The notes beneath the pieces were generated by a model. That model made no database searches. It saw only the letters and a program-made list of their open reading frames with translations, and was not told the DNA's origin. A stretch of 64,000 bases of DNA from positions 16,534,751-16,598,750 of the forward strand of contig CM026429.1 in assembly GCA_014871385.1 (NCBI GenBank), given 5' to 3'. Made by a program: the position numbers and the translations under genes. Shown piece by piece: positions 45,901 to 55,855 of the stretch. Source of the stretch: Ceratodon purpureus (Eukaryota; Streptophyta; Bryopsida; Pseudoditrichales; Ditrichaceae). The stretch's first letter is position 1; each line of letters opens with the position of its first letter.

Positions 45901-47850
45901 AAATACTGCCTGATTAGTGCAGCAGGTTATATGAGGAGGGAAGTTACTTATATATCGTTCAATTTCGGCATGTCTCCTTGCAGCTTCCTGTGCTCCAGTT
46001 GTTAATCCTCTCGGAGTGCAGAAGGCTCGTGGAGCTTGCGGAGAATTTTGGCCAGAGCGTACCAAAACTCAAGAGATTGGAAATGAGATGGTGTGGGAGC
46101 GTAAAGAGGCTACCAGAGTCTATTGGCCGGTTGACGGACTTGGAACACCTGGATCTAAGTTGGTGTAGGAATTTGGTGAGCTTACCGGATGCGGTTGTGG
46201 GACTGGGAAAGCTGAAAACACTTAATCTGCAAGATTGCGTGAGCTTGCAGCAGTTGCCAGAGGAGTTGGGGAAATTGACCAGCCTGGAGACACTGGATCT
46301 CTGGGGTTGTACGTGTTTGTCCGATCTGCCTGCATCCATCGGCGGACTCAAGATGTTGACGAATTTGGAGGCGAGACATACAGCGGTAACGAACCTTGGA
46401 GCGGGATTTGGGATGCTCACTTCCCTCACATCCTTGTCCATGTTTGGTCTTCGTAGCTATGTTCCGGGTACCTTTCAAGGCCTCCAAGCACTGACTTCTT
46501 TGGATGTATATGGTGCATCCGCGGACATGGGGGGCCTGGGAGCCCTTACTGCTCTTAAAGATCTCGATTTGTCAGGCCATAAAACGATCACCGCCCTTCC
46601 CAAAAGCATCGGGAACCTGAAGTGGTTGGTCAGCCTGGATATGAGCCATTGCCCAGAACTGGTGACTGTTGAGGCGTTGCCGGAGGGCTTGGAGCGCCTT
46701 GACTTGGGTGAATGCCCTAAGCTCACTGAGATACCGTCTGTGGCGGGAATGAAGTCGTTGGTGCACTTGGACTTGGGCAATTGCGGAAGTCTAAGACATG
46801 TGCGTGGATTGGAATGCCTCACCCTGTTGGAGTACGTGAACGTTTCAGGGTGCACCTCAATGGATGGTCGTGGAATTCGCATCATGGGGAACAGAGCTTT
46901 GCGGGAGTGTCATGTAGGCGGAAGCAAAATTGGTGTGGCCTTCGACAACAGATGGGTGGAGGTATGGGTTTATCATACACCTATTGTGGATGTTGTCATA
47001 AGAATATGAGGATTTGAAGATGTGATTGAGCAATATGGGGACGGATGTCAGGGTTAAGTTTGTTGGGTGTAAAACTGATTGTCATAGGGCGGTTTAATTA
47101 CAGCTTGATCGTATGGTGCATGCGTAATCATTTACATGGCTGTCGGTCTTATACGAACATAATGGGTTTTTATGGGTGAAGAGAGTGTGAAGAGTTATTT
47201 TGGGTGTAGTTTCGGGTTGTGGAAGAAGTTGTGGAGACTGATAATGTTGTTTTGTAGAGATGACTTTGGTAGTGTTTGGAGGTGTTGATGGGGTAGGGTC
47301 TTTCATGTTGCAGGGTGGTCCTTCTGAACAGGTTATCACTTGGATGGGCAATGCAATTCCTCTTCTTACCAATGGCATGGTTAATGAAGTTGTGTTGTTA
47401 ATGAAGTTGGGCCGGACTTCAGCCCTGGTGTTGGAGTGTGTGATTGCAAGGGAAGCAAAGTGCATGTCTGTGATTTTGTGTTTCGTAACAGGTCGTTTAG
47501 GTCGTTCCAGTGATATAGAGGTTAAGGTGTTGAGGGGTGGGAGGTTTATTGTGCAATCCCTTATATGTTGTCGGCGGTTGAATGATGGCATCCAAGTTTG
47601 GTTGTGTACTTTGGGGAGGGAGCATCAGGTAGTGCAATCACTACAACAGGGCGACCAAATACAGGTGTATTTCACAACAAGTTTTAACTTTGGCGGAACT
47701 TGTAGAGTGATGGAGGGGGCCATATGTGTTGTGCACAAGGAAGATGAAAACCATATTCTGATGATGAATTCGGAGGTGTTGGAAAAGAAGGAGTCACAGG
47801 ATATGGTATTGCAATTCGGGAAGTTGGTTTTGGAAGATACTAGTGACTAG
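42972..47850 (+). CDS. TIR-NBS-LRR immune receptor, copy 2 (TNL2)
   Basis: Five exons: 42972-43585, 43809-44949, 45315-45650, 45984-46961 and 47314-47850, joined in frame to 1201 aa. Same order of domains, intron phases and key motifs as TNL1: hydrophobic N-terminus (LPTVCVTLWLLRKFI), TIR YDVFINHRGPDVKKTF with YCLNEL, P-loop GMGGIGKTTL, kinase-2 VLVVVDDID, MHD MHDVLRDMG, LRRs and post-LRR domain. A TTG-to-TAG change at 47848-47850 stops it before the conserved end (QPTIVMAS in TNL1), so the last nine or so residues are lost; they lie outside the beta-rich core, and function may survive. The post-LRR loops differ strongly from the other copies. The tract 46596-47394 is identical to TNL1. Exon 5 contains a local duplication of TTAATGAAGTTG near 47381-47411 that changes the first variable loop. 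Confidence 0.88.
46596..47394 (+). repeat. 799-bp tract identical to 35326-36124
   Basis: Partner of the identical tract in TNL1, spanning the end of the LRR exon, all of intron 4 and the first part of exon 5. Confidence 0.85.
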
Positions 47851-50800
47851 CAACCAATTGTTGTGATGGCTTCATAATTGGGTAGTTTGGAGGCTAATGA
47901 TATGGTAGTAGGATAACATGATGAAGCATCAATTTTTGTGTGCTATGAAAAAGAAGATGCATGTGTTTATAATTGAGTTTTATTGGAAAATCAATTCAAT
48001 TGATTGAGTTCTTGCTTTTGTTACATTATGGGTAGAATGGGTGGCAAGTTCAATGTTGATATAAGATATTTTCTTTTCATTGTTGAGGATGAGCGTCCAC
48101 CATTGGTATAAGATAAAGTAAACTTTGTTTTCTTTTCCTCTTTCGTTTTGAACTTGAAGGGTAGTACTGTGACATCAATTTGTTTTTTTGAGGCGTGCAA
48201 TGGACTTTTAATCTGAAACAGTAAATCTTGTACTGTAGTTTGAATTTGATCATGGTTTTTACTTTATTTGATAATTTATTAGTAGGGCTTAAATACTTGT
48301 TTCCTTATAGAAGAAAAATAGAATTTTGTCAACTTTGTTGTTCATTAAATATTTAGATTTTTATATTAGACATTTATATAATATCTATTTAGTCGTAAAT
48401 AATGTAATTACTTTGAAACTTTGATTATTGATTCTTTTTAGATGTGTGAGTTGCTAATTGCAAATTTGTGGTCTTATAAAGTAAATATATAATCATGGAT
48501 TGTTGCAAACGTGCTAAATTATGAAATACACTTTTTTAAACATTTATATTATAACAAACAACATTTTATCAAAATGTCAAATGGTTTTAGTCTAGATACT
48601 TGTTGGTGGTCTGATGTCAACCAAGTGTAGTTGTGTACTATGAGGAGGGAGCATGAGATAGCCCATCTGCAATCACTACAACAGAGTGATACATGTGTGC
48701 TTGTTTGAAAATTGTTTTACAACTTGTCAAGTGTCCGAGGGGGCCATATGCATTATCAACAATGAAGATGAGAACTTTCTTTTGATGATGAATACGAAGG
48801 TGTTGGACAAGAAGCAATCTTTGGATTTGGTATTGCAATTTCAAAAGCTGGTGTTGGAAGATAATGTTGACTTGGAACCAACTTCTTTGATGGCTTCATA
48901 GTTAGGTAGTGCAGTGATATGTTCTTAAGATACGTCTTATCATGGTTATAATGGTTTGTAAGCCCTATGTTAATATAAGGTATGTCCTTTCAACTTTTCA
49001 AGTTGAACCACTATTGTTTGTATAATATATACTAAACTTTGCATTTATGTATGATAATAAAAATTTATTTCTTATGGTAAAAGTGTGATATTAGTTTTTG
49101 AAATTCTTCTTGAGCCTTTATAGATTCTTGAATCTTTCTATGCATATTTTTTTAATTGATACTTGATGATGGTTATTTCTTAATTGTTTTTAACTTGTTG
49201 TGATGCGTATTTTAGATTTGTTTAACTACTTATTTTCTTCATACAAGAGAATGGGATTTTGTCACCTTTGTTGTTCATTTAATGTTAAGATTTTTATTTG
49301 ATTCATGTATCTAACAAAACTATTTCGTAAAAAAAAAATATTATCAATTTAGAAGTTTGATTACAGATTCTTTAATGGTGTTGAAGTTTCTTAAAATATT
49401 TAATCAAGGATTGTTTGTAAAGGTGTCAAATTTTTGAAAATACACTTTCTCAAACATTTGAATTAGAATAAATAACTATCTATGGAAATGTCAAGTGCTT
49501 TGTTAATAAACTGTATGAGAGTGACATTAGATGATTTGATCAGTCAATCTACAAATATTCTAATAGAAACATATGAATAAACTCAAATACTTTTGATCTT
49601 ATTCAATGTAGGCAAATTTATCTATTTGAAATGTATAATGTTTATTGCCGTGCATCTTTTTGAACATCAATTAGAAAGCGAATGACAAATTGCTAGGGCC
49701 ACTTCACTATATCCAATTCTTAGTTGTTCACTACTATGAAATAGTTGAATGCAGTTTTCAATTGTTTTTCATTTGCTAAGATAGAGTATGGTATTTTGTT
49801 GATTGCTCTTTTTGTTGAATACTATTAATAGTGGAAGTGGCAATAAGAAGCAAGTTACTAATAAGGATAAGGAATTTTATTTCGTGCCCCAACATGTTAG
49901 AATAGGCTCGCCGATGGTACTAACAACACATGATGAAGAGCAAAATTAGATTTTGGCCAAAAGTAGCATGAAATAGGGTTTTAGAAGGGGGTGTTTCACT
50001 AATTGGTCATCTTCAACCTATTAATTGATGAAAGGAGTATGTTTATGAAAAAAAAATTACAAATTGTATATAGGATTGTCATCATGGTGCGTATCGAATT
50101 CCTACAACTTTTATAAACAATCTTATTTTACATTCAAAACATAATAGACTAGGATTCAAAACTGGTAGAACAACAAAATATGTCGATCAATTATGTATTC
50201 ATATTTTCATGACTGTTTTGTGAACTGCTCAATGAGTTGATGTGAAATATGATTTGACAATGAAATTTGGCAATTTGACAATTGATGATGAGAAAGGATA
50301 GCTTGTGTTGAGAATGAATTTGCTATGGTAAATACTTTTTAAGCAAGGGATTTTGTAGCTTATTTTACGATACATGGATAGATGTGTAGGATTTACTATA
50401 TGACTTGATTTGATTTTTTGTTTCTGAATCTAAATGTTTGAGTTTGACTTTTAGTATTTTATAATTTGTAGCAATTATAGGCACTTAAATATCTCCTTTG
50501 AATTATCAAAGGAGATGAATGTCTCACTTCGATGAAAGGTTAGATACAAATCTTTTATTCTTTGAATTTTTTTTTTTTTAGCTTATGTAAATTTATATAT
50601 TGAAAGTAGTGCCAAAGTCGTTGCAATAGCAACTCCCTTAATTGATATTCTCTCACAACTTTCGCCCCAATATTGTTATGTGTCAACATTGACTTGTATA
50701 GTCTTCAATAACTAGAAAGAATTATGGTTGGCATATGGCTTATCTTTAAGAATTATGGTTGGTTATATATTTGCTTGAAAACCTCATGTAAAGGTATATT

Positions 50801-52003
50801 CTGATTGTAATCAAAGTATTCAAACTATAAGTTTAGCCTTTTAAGTACAACTTTGAAACCGATGTTCATTCTTTGTGTTAAATTGATTTTGTAATGCAAG
50901 AAATAAATCAAAAGGTTGCAATGAAAGATAAAGATGATTCAAGCCTACAATTAGTGTAAATTAGAGTTTTTATAACAAAAGTATTACATAAATATTAGTG
51001 TTATTTAAAAAGCAATCGCTTATTTCTCTCAACATGCTCATGTTTGGTGGTAACCAGAGTCATTTGAATTATCTGGCATTGGACGGACTTGTCAATGGTG
51101 ATATCTCTTTCAGGCTCATTCTAATTGCTCTAATTGGGTTGTTTTTATAGAATATGTTGTGTTTGTTGATGAGATGAAAAAAGATTCTAATTTATCACTC
51201 TATGATTTAGGCAAAGTCATATCATTTAAAATTATATTTTTGGAAAAAAATCAATCTAGCTATATGATAGCTCAAACTTGATGTTTTCATTCTTACAAAG
51301 CAGATATTTCTTTGAATTTATAATTAGGTGTAGATTTGATAATTTCTTAGTGTAAATTAAAATAAGCCATATAGATGATGCTAATAAGATGTAGTATCTT
51401 ACTAGGTAATATAAAAAACAAGTGATACTAAGATGTTACATTATTGATGATAATGTGAAATTAATTTCTACCTATGATTTTGTCTATTGAGGCTAGCCTT
51501 AATTCCATGACAAGAATCGAGAAGAAAACTAAAAATGTTCTTTAAAATACAATACAATATGAGTCTAAATTAGTTTATCAAATTCATAACAATCAATAAA
51601 AAGATAATCATTGTTTATGAATACATACCAAAAACCAAGTGGAAAATAAGAGATACCTCAACAACATGATCAACCTAAAAATCCCAAATAAAAACCCACA
51701 GAAAAAACAAGGAAAATCAAACAAAGACTCCAGCCACCACAAACAAAACTCAAATGAACACACATAAAACACATTAAACCGTTCACCAATAAACACTAGT
51801 AAAAATACCCAACTAAACAGCAAGCTTCCAGAAGCACCACCACAACGCACAGCGCCTGGCCCTTCCGAGCATCCCCGCTTTTGGGCGCCACTACTCGACC
51901 CCCGCGGGCACCGGAGGGGATCCCAACACCGTGCACAGTGAAACCCCGTCGCGGAGTCGCCCTGGAACGTCGCATCGAGCCCAAGCTCACCAAGTTAGAC
52001 TCC
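47851..52003 (+). repeat. TNL2 downstream flank, second copy of the TNL1 flank
   Basis: AT-rich non-coding DNA colinear with 36599-40808, ending CAAGTTAGACTCC where the Harbinger element begins. No independent gene is seen; the minus-strand frame 51608-51850 exists in both copies but has low-complexity hydrophobic content. Confidence 0.8.
48620..48901 (+). pseudogene. Partial duplicate of the TNL post-LRR exon (second copy)
   Basis: Colinear with 37417-37698. The tail reads GAICIINNEDENFLLMMNTK, then QSLDLVLQFQKLVLEDNVD and ends MAS-stop. The 5' part is again broken. It follows TNL2 by about 770 bp. Confidence 0.75.
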
Positions 52004-52380
52004 AGGGCCTGGCACATGCGGCACTCTGCTCACCCTGACTGCGCAGGGGTGCGCTGCGCAGCCAAGGGCGCAGTGCCATGTGTCAGGTCGGGATTGGGTA
52101 TTTGAATTTTTGGGGTGCACCTTGGGGTGTGGGCGCACATGGGGTGAGCAAGGGGTCTGCTCACCCTTGGGTAAACTTGGTTCATTATTCCCATTCCCAG
52201 CTCCTGATTATTCTCAAGGCCTCTCCCTCCTGATTATCAGTTCATCTCTCTCGTTTTGCCTAGGCTCTTTGGAGAGGTTTCTTGTGCACTGTGTTTTCAA
52301 GGGTGTGAGTAGTTTTTTAGGTTGTGAGTAGTTCCCAAGGGTTTTTGGTGTTTTTTTTTTGGTTCCGGAATATTCCCAAA

Positions 52381-53775
52381 ATGGATGCGGTGCTATGTTT
52401 AGCATTCTGGGTGGTTTATTTTGTGTGCACCCCTCCCTCTTATTCTCGTAGGTGGCAAGCAATTGCCTCCTTGGATGAGCCATCGCTTATGCAAAGAATT
52501 TTGCCAATTCTTTGTGCTATTACTTATCAGTATCCTATACTGGGGGGTAGATTGTGGCATGTAGAACCTCGTCAGACAACTTACTTAGGGATTGTGGAGA
52601 GTTTAGTTTGGTTTACAAACCCAGAGATGTTGGAGAGAAAATACCGTGAGAACTACCGGATGAATTATTTAGCATTTCAGGGTTTATTAATAGAGTTGAC
52701 ACCTTATATTGTTTCAGATGCGGTAAATCGATGGGTTAGGCCACCTCTTGATCCTTCTACTGCGTTGAAAATTGTTTTGTTTAGATTAGCACATGGTCAT
52801 TCACCTGAGAACATGTGCGACCGATTTAATGTAGGGGCCTCTACCATTAGAAAGTATACCAAGATCATTTGTAGTGCTCTTTCCCGTGATTTGTTTCCCA
52901 AATATATTCGTACACCTACAGGACAACGTCTTCGTAGTATTACGGAGAAATTTAGGGATATAACGGGGATGCAAAATATGGTAGGATGTCTTGATGGATG
53001 CCACATTCCTTTGTTCGAGAAACCTGATAAACGGAAGACCCCATCAGCAGCCGATTTTTGGAATCGGAAGAGTTTTCATTCATTATTATTGCAGGCTGTT
53101 TGTGATTCTGATCGTATATTCTGGGATGTGTATTGTGGACAGCCCGGGGGTTGTGCAGATGGTGGCGCATTCAAACTCTCCAGTTTATACCGTTCTCTCC
53201 GGCATAGGTTGATTTTGCAGGAGCCCGTTATTGATGTTCGGGGTGTGGAAGTTTTTCCATACATTATTGCAGATTCTGCTTATCCTATCCGCTCATATCT
53301 GTTGAAGAACTTCAAGCCACGGAATGCAGCTTTGGAGAGGGACAAGATTCGATTCGATCGGTCGATGAACAAGGGGCGTGTTCTGATTGAGAACAGCTTT
53401 GGTATCTTGAAGAATCGTTGGCGGATTCTGAGGAGTTTGACTGCGAAGATAGACAATGGGCCACCCATTGTCATGGCATGTTGTGTCTTACACAACTATT
53501 GTCAGTTGATGGGTACGGAGATTCCATATTATGGTCGCATGGAGAGATTAGAAGATAGGAGGAACCGAGTGCGAGTGAATCGCATTCCATGTTATCGAGA
53601 GGGCGATGCTGCAAAGCTTGCTGGTGAGGGCATACGGGAGGCGATATTTCAGAGCTGGTTAGAGCGTCATCCAGCACCACCAGCACCAGCTCCTGCAGCA
53701 CCAGCACGAGCGGCTCCCGCAGCAGCAGCAGCCCCTGCAGCCCCTGAAGCAGCAGCACCTCCTCCGGCCGTTTAG
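52381..53775 (+). CDS. PIF/Harbinger DDE transposase
   Basis: An uninterrupted frame of 464 aa. A helix-turn-helix-like segment (NMCDRFNVGASTIRKYTKII, about residues 145-164) precedes the DDE_4-type nuclease core. The catalytic triad is visible: D205 in GCLDGCHIPL, D298 in YIIADSAYPIRSYLLKNF and E337 in RVLIENSFGILKNRWRIL, with the family's DVYCGQPGGCADGGAF segment between the first two. The C-terminus is an unusual Pro/Ala-rich tail (about residues 435-464). Length fits plant Harbinger transposases. It cuts and pastes the element as a complex with the Myb-like protein encoded at 54641-55534. The start at 52381 is the first ATG before a conserved frame and no earlier ATG is in frame with recognisable sequence. 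Upstream frame 52324-52380 is probably leader. Confidence 0.9.
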   Translation: MDAVLCLAFWVVYFVCTPPSYSRRWQAIASLDEPSLMQRILPILCAITYQYPILGGRLWHVEPRQTTYLGIVESLVWFTNPEMLERKYRENYRMNYLAFQGLLIELTPYIVSDAVNRWVRPPLDPSTALKIVLFRLAHGHSPENMCDRFNVGASTIRKYTKIICSALSRDLFPKYIRTPTGQRLRSITEKFRDITGMQNMVGCLDGCHIPLFEKPDKRKTPSAADFWNRKSFHSLLLQAVCDSDRIFWDVYCGQPGGCADGGAFKLSSLYRSLRHRLILQEPVIDVRGVEVFPYIIADSAYPIRSYLLKNFKPRNAALERDKIRFDRSMNKGRVLIENSFGILKNRWRILRSLTAKIDNGPPIVMACCVLHNYCQLMGTEIPYYGRMERLEDRRNRVRVNRIPCYREGDAAKLAGEGIREAIFQSWLERHPAPPAPAPAAPARAAPAAAAAPAAPEAAAPPPAV

Positions 53776-54640
53776 TTATTTATGTAGCAATGCATATACT
53801 CATATAAATCTACATATTATTAGATCTTGTTTTTATGATTATACCTATTTTATTATGATTTTATTACATTTATGTGTCAAATTATGTTGATGGAGTGTGT
53901 TGCACATCTAAGCAATACGATTGTTCTTATTTTTAAAATTCTCAAAAAAACATAAATTAGTAATTTATCATGAAATAAATTGGAGCATTTAGCAAATCAA
54001 GTTGAGAATCCACCCACAAAATTTCACGTTATTTGGATGCAAGGTGTAAAAGTGGCAAAGGAAAATGTGATGGGGGGTTTAATGTGCCCAAATTTGCAAA
54101 CTTACAGTTTCGGGGGCAGTTTTGAACAGCAGTTCCGGTACAGTGCTTCCCATTTGCTCAATTTTGATTATTTTTTACTTTTGTAAAGTGGACCATCTGA
54201 AGGATGAGCATAGGCATGTATGGTAAAAATTTCGTATCATTTGAATGTAACATGAATTACTGACGTCCTTTAAAGCCAAGGGGGGTCTGAATTCTGAAAT
54301 TTTCTTGTTTCAATAATATGTAGTTTCTAGAAAAAAAACTCCCATTCTCTCAAACTTGTATGTATTTGACTTTTACGAATTGGTGTAGTTTGAAGGCAAG
54401 ATTAAGCACATGTACTAACAAATTTCAATGCATTTTAGTAAGGTGTGGAGAAATAAGAGACCATGAAGCGGAACGGGGTCAAAATGAGTGATGTAGATTT
54501 AAATTGTGATTTTGTGTTTTGGTATTTGGGCCAAGCATACTAGTGTCTACAAACAGAAGGAGTCTTTAAAAGTCTTTATTATATATGGAGATGTATATGT
54601 ATTACAATCCCTAAAGACTAAAACTCTACAAGCTATACAT
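53776..54640. other. Non-coding centre of the Harbinger element
   Basis: AT-rich sequence between the converging 3' ends of the transposase and the Myb-like gene. No frame is recognised. Confidence 0.6.
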
Positions 54641-55534
54641 CTAGCTTGTTGAAGGGCCAGATCCATTGCCTTGTCGCATGGCACCAGCAAAAAGCTGAGC
54701 AATCTGCAGCTGACGCTCAGCATTGCGGTCGTCAAGCTCAATCATCTTCAAAGCTATCTCTTTGCTTGCCTCCATCTTCATGACTTCGATCTTTGAAGAT
54801 GCCTCAGCAAACTTTCCAAGAGCAGCTGCAATGATGGTTGCCCCCTCAGTTGCAGCTTGAGTAGCAGTCTTCAGACGCTTGTTTGGTGCACCTCCCACCT
54901 CCTTGGAGGCGCACGATGTCGTTGGAGGTCGCGGATGCTCTCCAAATGCTGGAACTTGAGTAGCGGGTGAAGTAGGTTCAGCACCAGGAGCATTGTCATC
55001 ATCCAGCTCTTGAGGATTGGCTCGTGTGCCAATATCCTCCCCCATGTCCATGCCTTGAGGTACACCGTCAGCCTTAGCGGTTCCTGCAAGAATGTCATCC
55101 ATTCGAACATACCAATGCCATGCAGAAGCTTGCGTACCTGTACCAAGTTCAGCTTTCTCTTTGTAGTACTGTGAACGCATCTTCTGCCACTTCGATTTCG
55201 TTTGCTCCCACGTACGAAGACTCTCACGTGGAAACTTCACTCGAATCCCCTCACACATTGCCACCCAATAGCCCTTCTTCATATTCCCCATCCCAATGGC
55301 CAAATACTTCTCCTTGTACAGATCTAGAAGGAGTTGTATTGCGCCAGAACTCCAAGCTTGGCCCTCCACAGGTTCATTGGCCCCCCTCTTCTTCTTTGTT
55401 GGTATGCGTTTTGGTGCCAAAACTTGTGATGGTGGTGGTGGAGTTGATGTGTGCACAACTATCGATGTGGAAGAAGCTCCCCCTTCCCCGTCTCTAAATA
55501 ACCCAAGTATCCCTGGAAGTCCATGCAAAGCCAT
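54641..55534 (-). CDS. Harbinger Myb/SANT-like DNA-binding protein
   Basis: A 297-aa frame inside the element. The trihelix/Myb-like domain lies at about residues 59-150: WSSGAIQLLLDLYKEKYLAI, GYWVAMCEGIRVKFPRESLR, TWEQTKSKWQKMRSQYYKEK, with the spaced tryptophans of this fold. A basic patch (KRIPTKKKRG) just before it could be a nuclear localisation signal. The C-terminal third is a charged coiled coil (EVMKMEASKEIALKMIELDD and onward) for dimerisation or transposase contact. In Harbinger elements this second protein takes the transposase to the nucleus and to the element ends. The frame is unbroken from ATG at 55532-55534 to the stop. Confidence 0.85.
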   Translation of the reverse strand: MALHGLPGILGLFRDGEGGASSTSIVVHTSTPPPPSQVLAPKRIPTKKKRGANEPVEGQAWSSGAIQLLLDLYKEKYLAIGMGNMKKGYWVAMCEGIRVKFPRESLRTWEQTKSKWQKMRSQYYKEKAELGTGTQASAWHWYVRMDDILAGTAKADGVPQGMDMGEDIGTRANPQELDDDNAPGAEPTSPATQVPAFGEHPRPPTTSCASKEVGGAPNKRLKTATQAATEGATIIAAALGKFAEASSKIEVMKMEASKEIALKMIELDDRNAERQLQIAQLFAGAMRQGNGSGPSTS

Positions 55535-55855
55535 TGCAAGTGAATGGAGAAGATGGAGAAGATGGAGAAAATGGTATGTGTTTTGCCTTTGTATTAGTGT
55601 TTTAGTGCCCTAACTAGCCCCCAACATGGTGGCTGCAAAATAAAGGGTTAGGTTGATAACAGGGGAAGTTGGGTTTAATTTGGGTAAGTGAACAGGGGTG
55701 TGTCCTGGGGTGCAGTTCTGAGGTGATAGGTTTCTACGTGCTGGACCCTTTTGTGTTGGAGCCCTGGACCCCTGCGTTCTGGAGCCCAGGAAGCTTTCTC
55801 ATCCATCGCAGCCCGGTCTCACCCCGGGGTCCGCTTACATGTGCGAAGGCCTTCC

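Larger units (their letters stand above)
52004..55852. mobile_element. Complete PIF/Harbinger DNA transposon
   Basis: The boundaries come from the paralogous empty site in unit 2 (40796-40818, reading GTTAGACTCC|GAGCTCGG). In unit 3 the same sequence is split: TCC at 52001-52003, the insert, then TCC at 55853-55855 followed by GAGCTCGG, a 3-bp target duplication. The ends are imperfect inverted repeats: AGGGCCTGGCACATG at the left; the inverse of the right end begins AGGCCTTCGCACATG. The 3849-bp insert has the two genes expected of an autonomous Harbinger element in convergent order, a DDE transposase (plus) and a Myb/SANT-like protein (minus). Both frames are open. It inserted after the TNL units had duplicated, and it may still be active. 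Confidence 0.9.
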
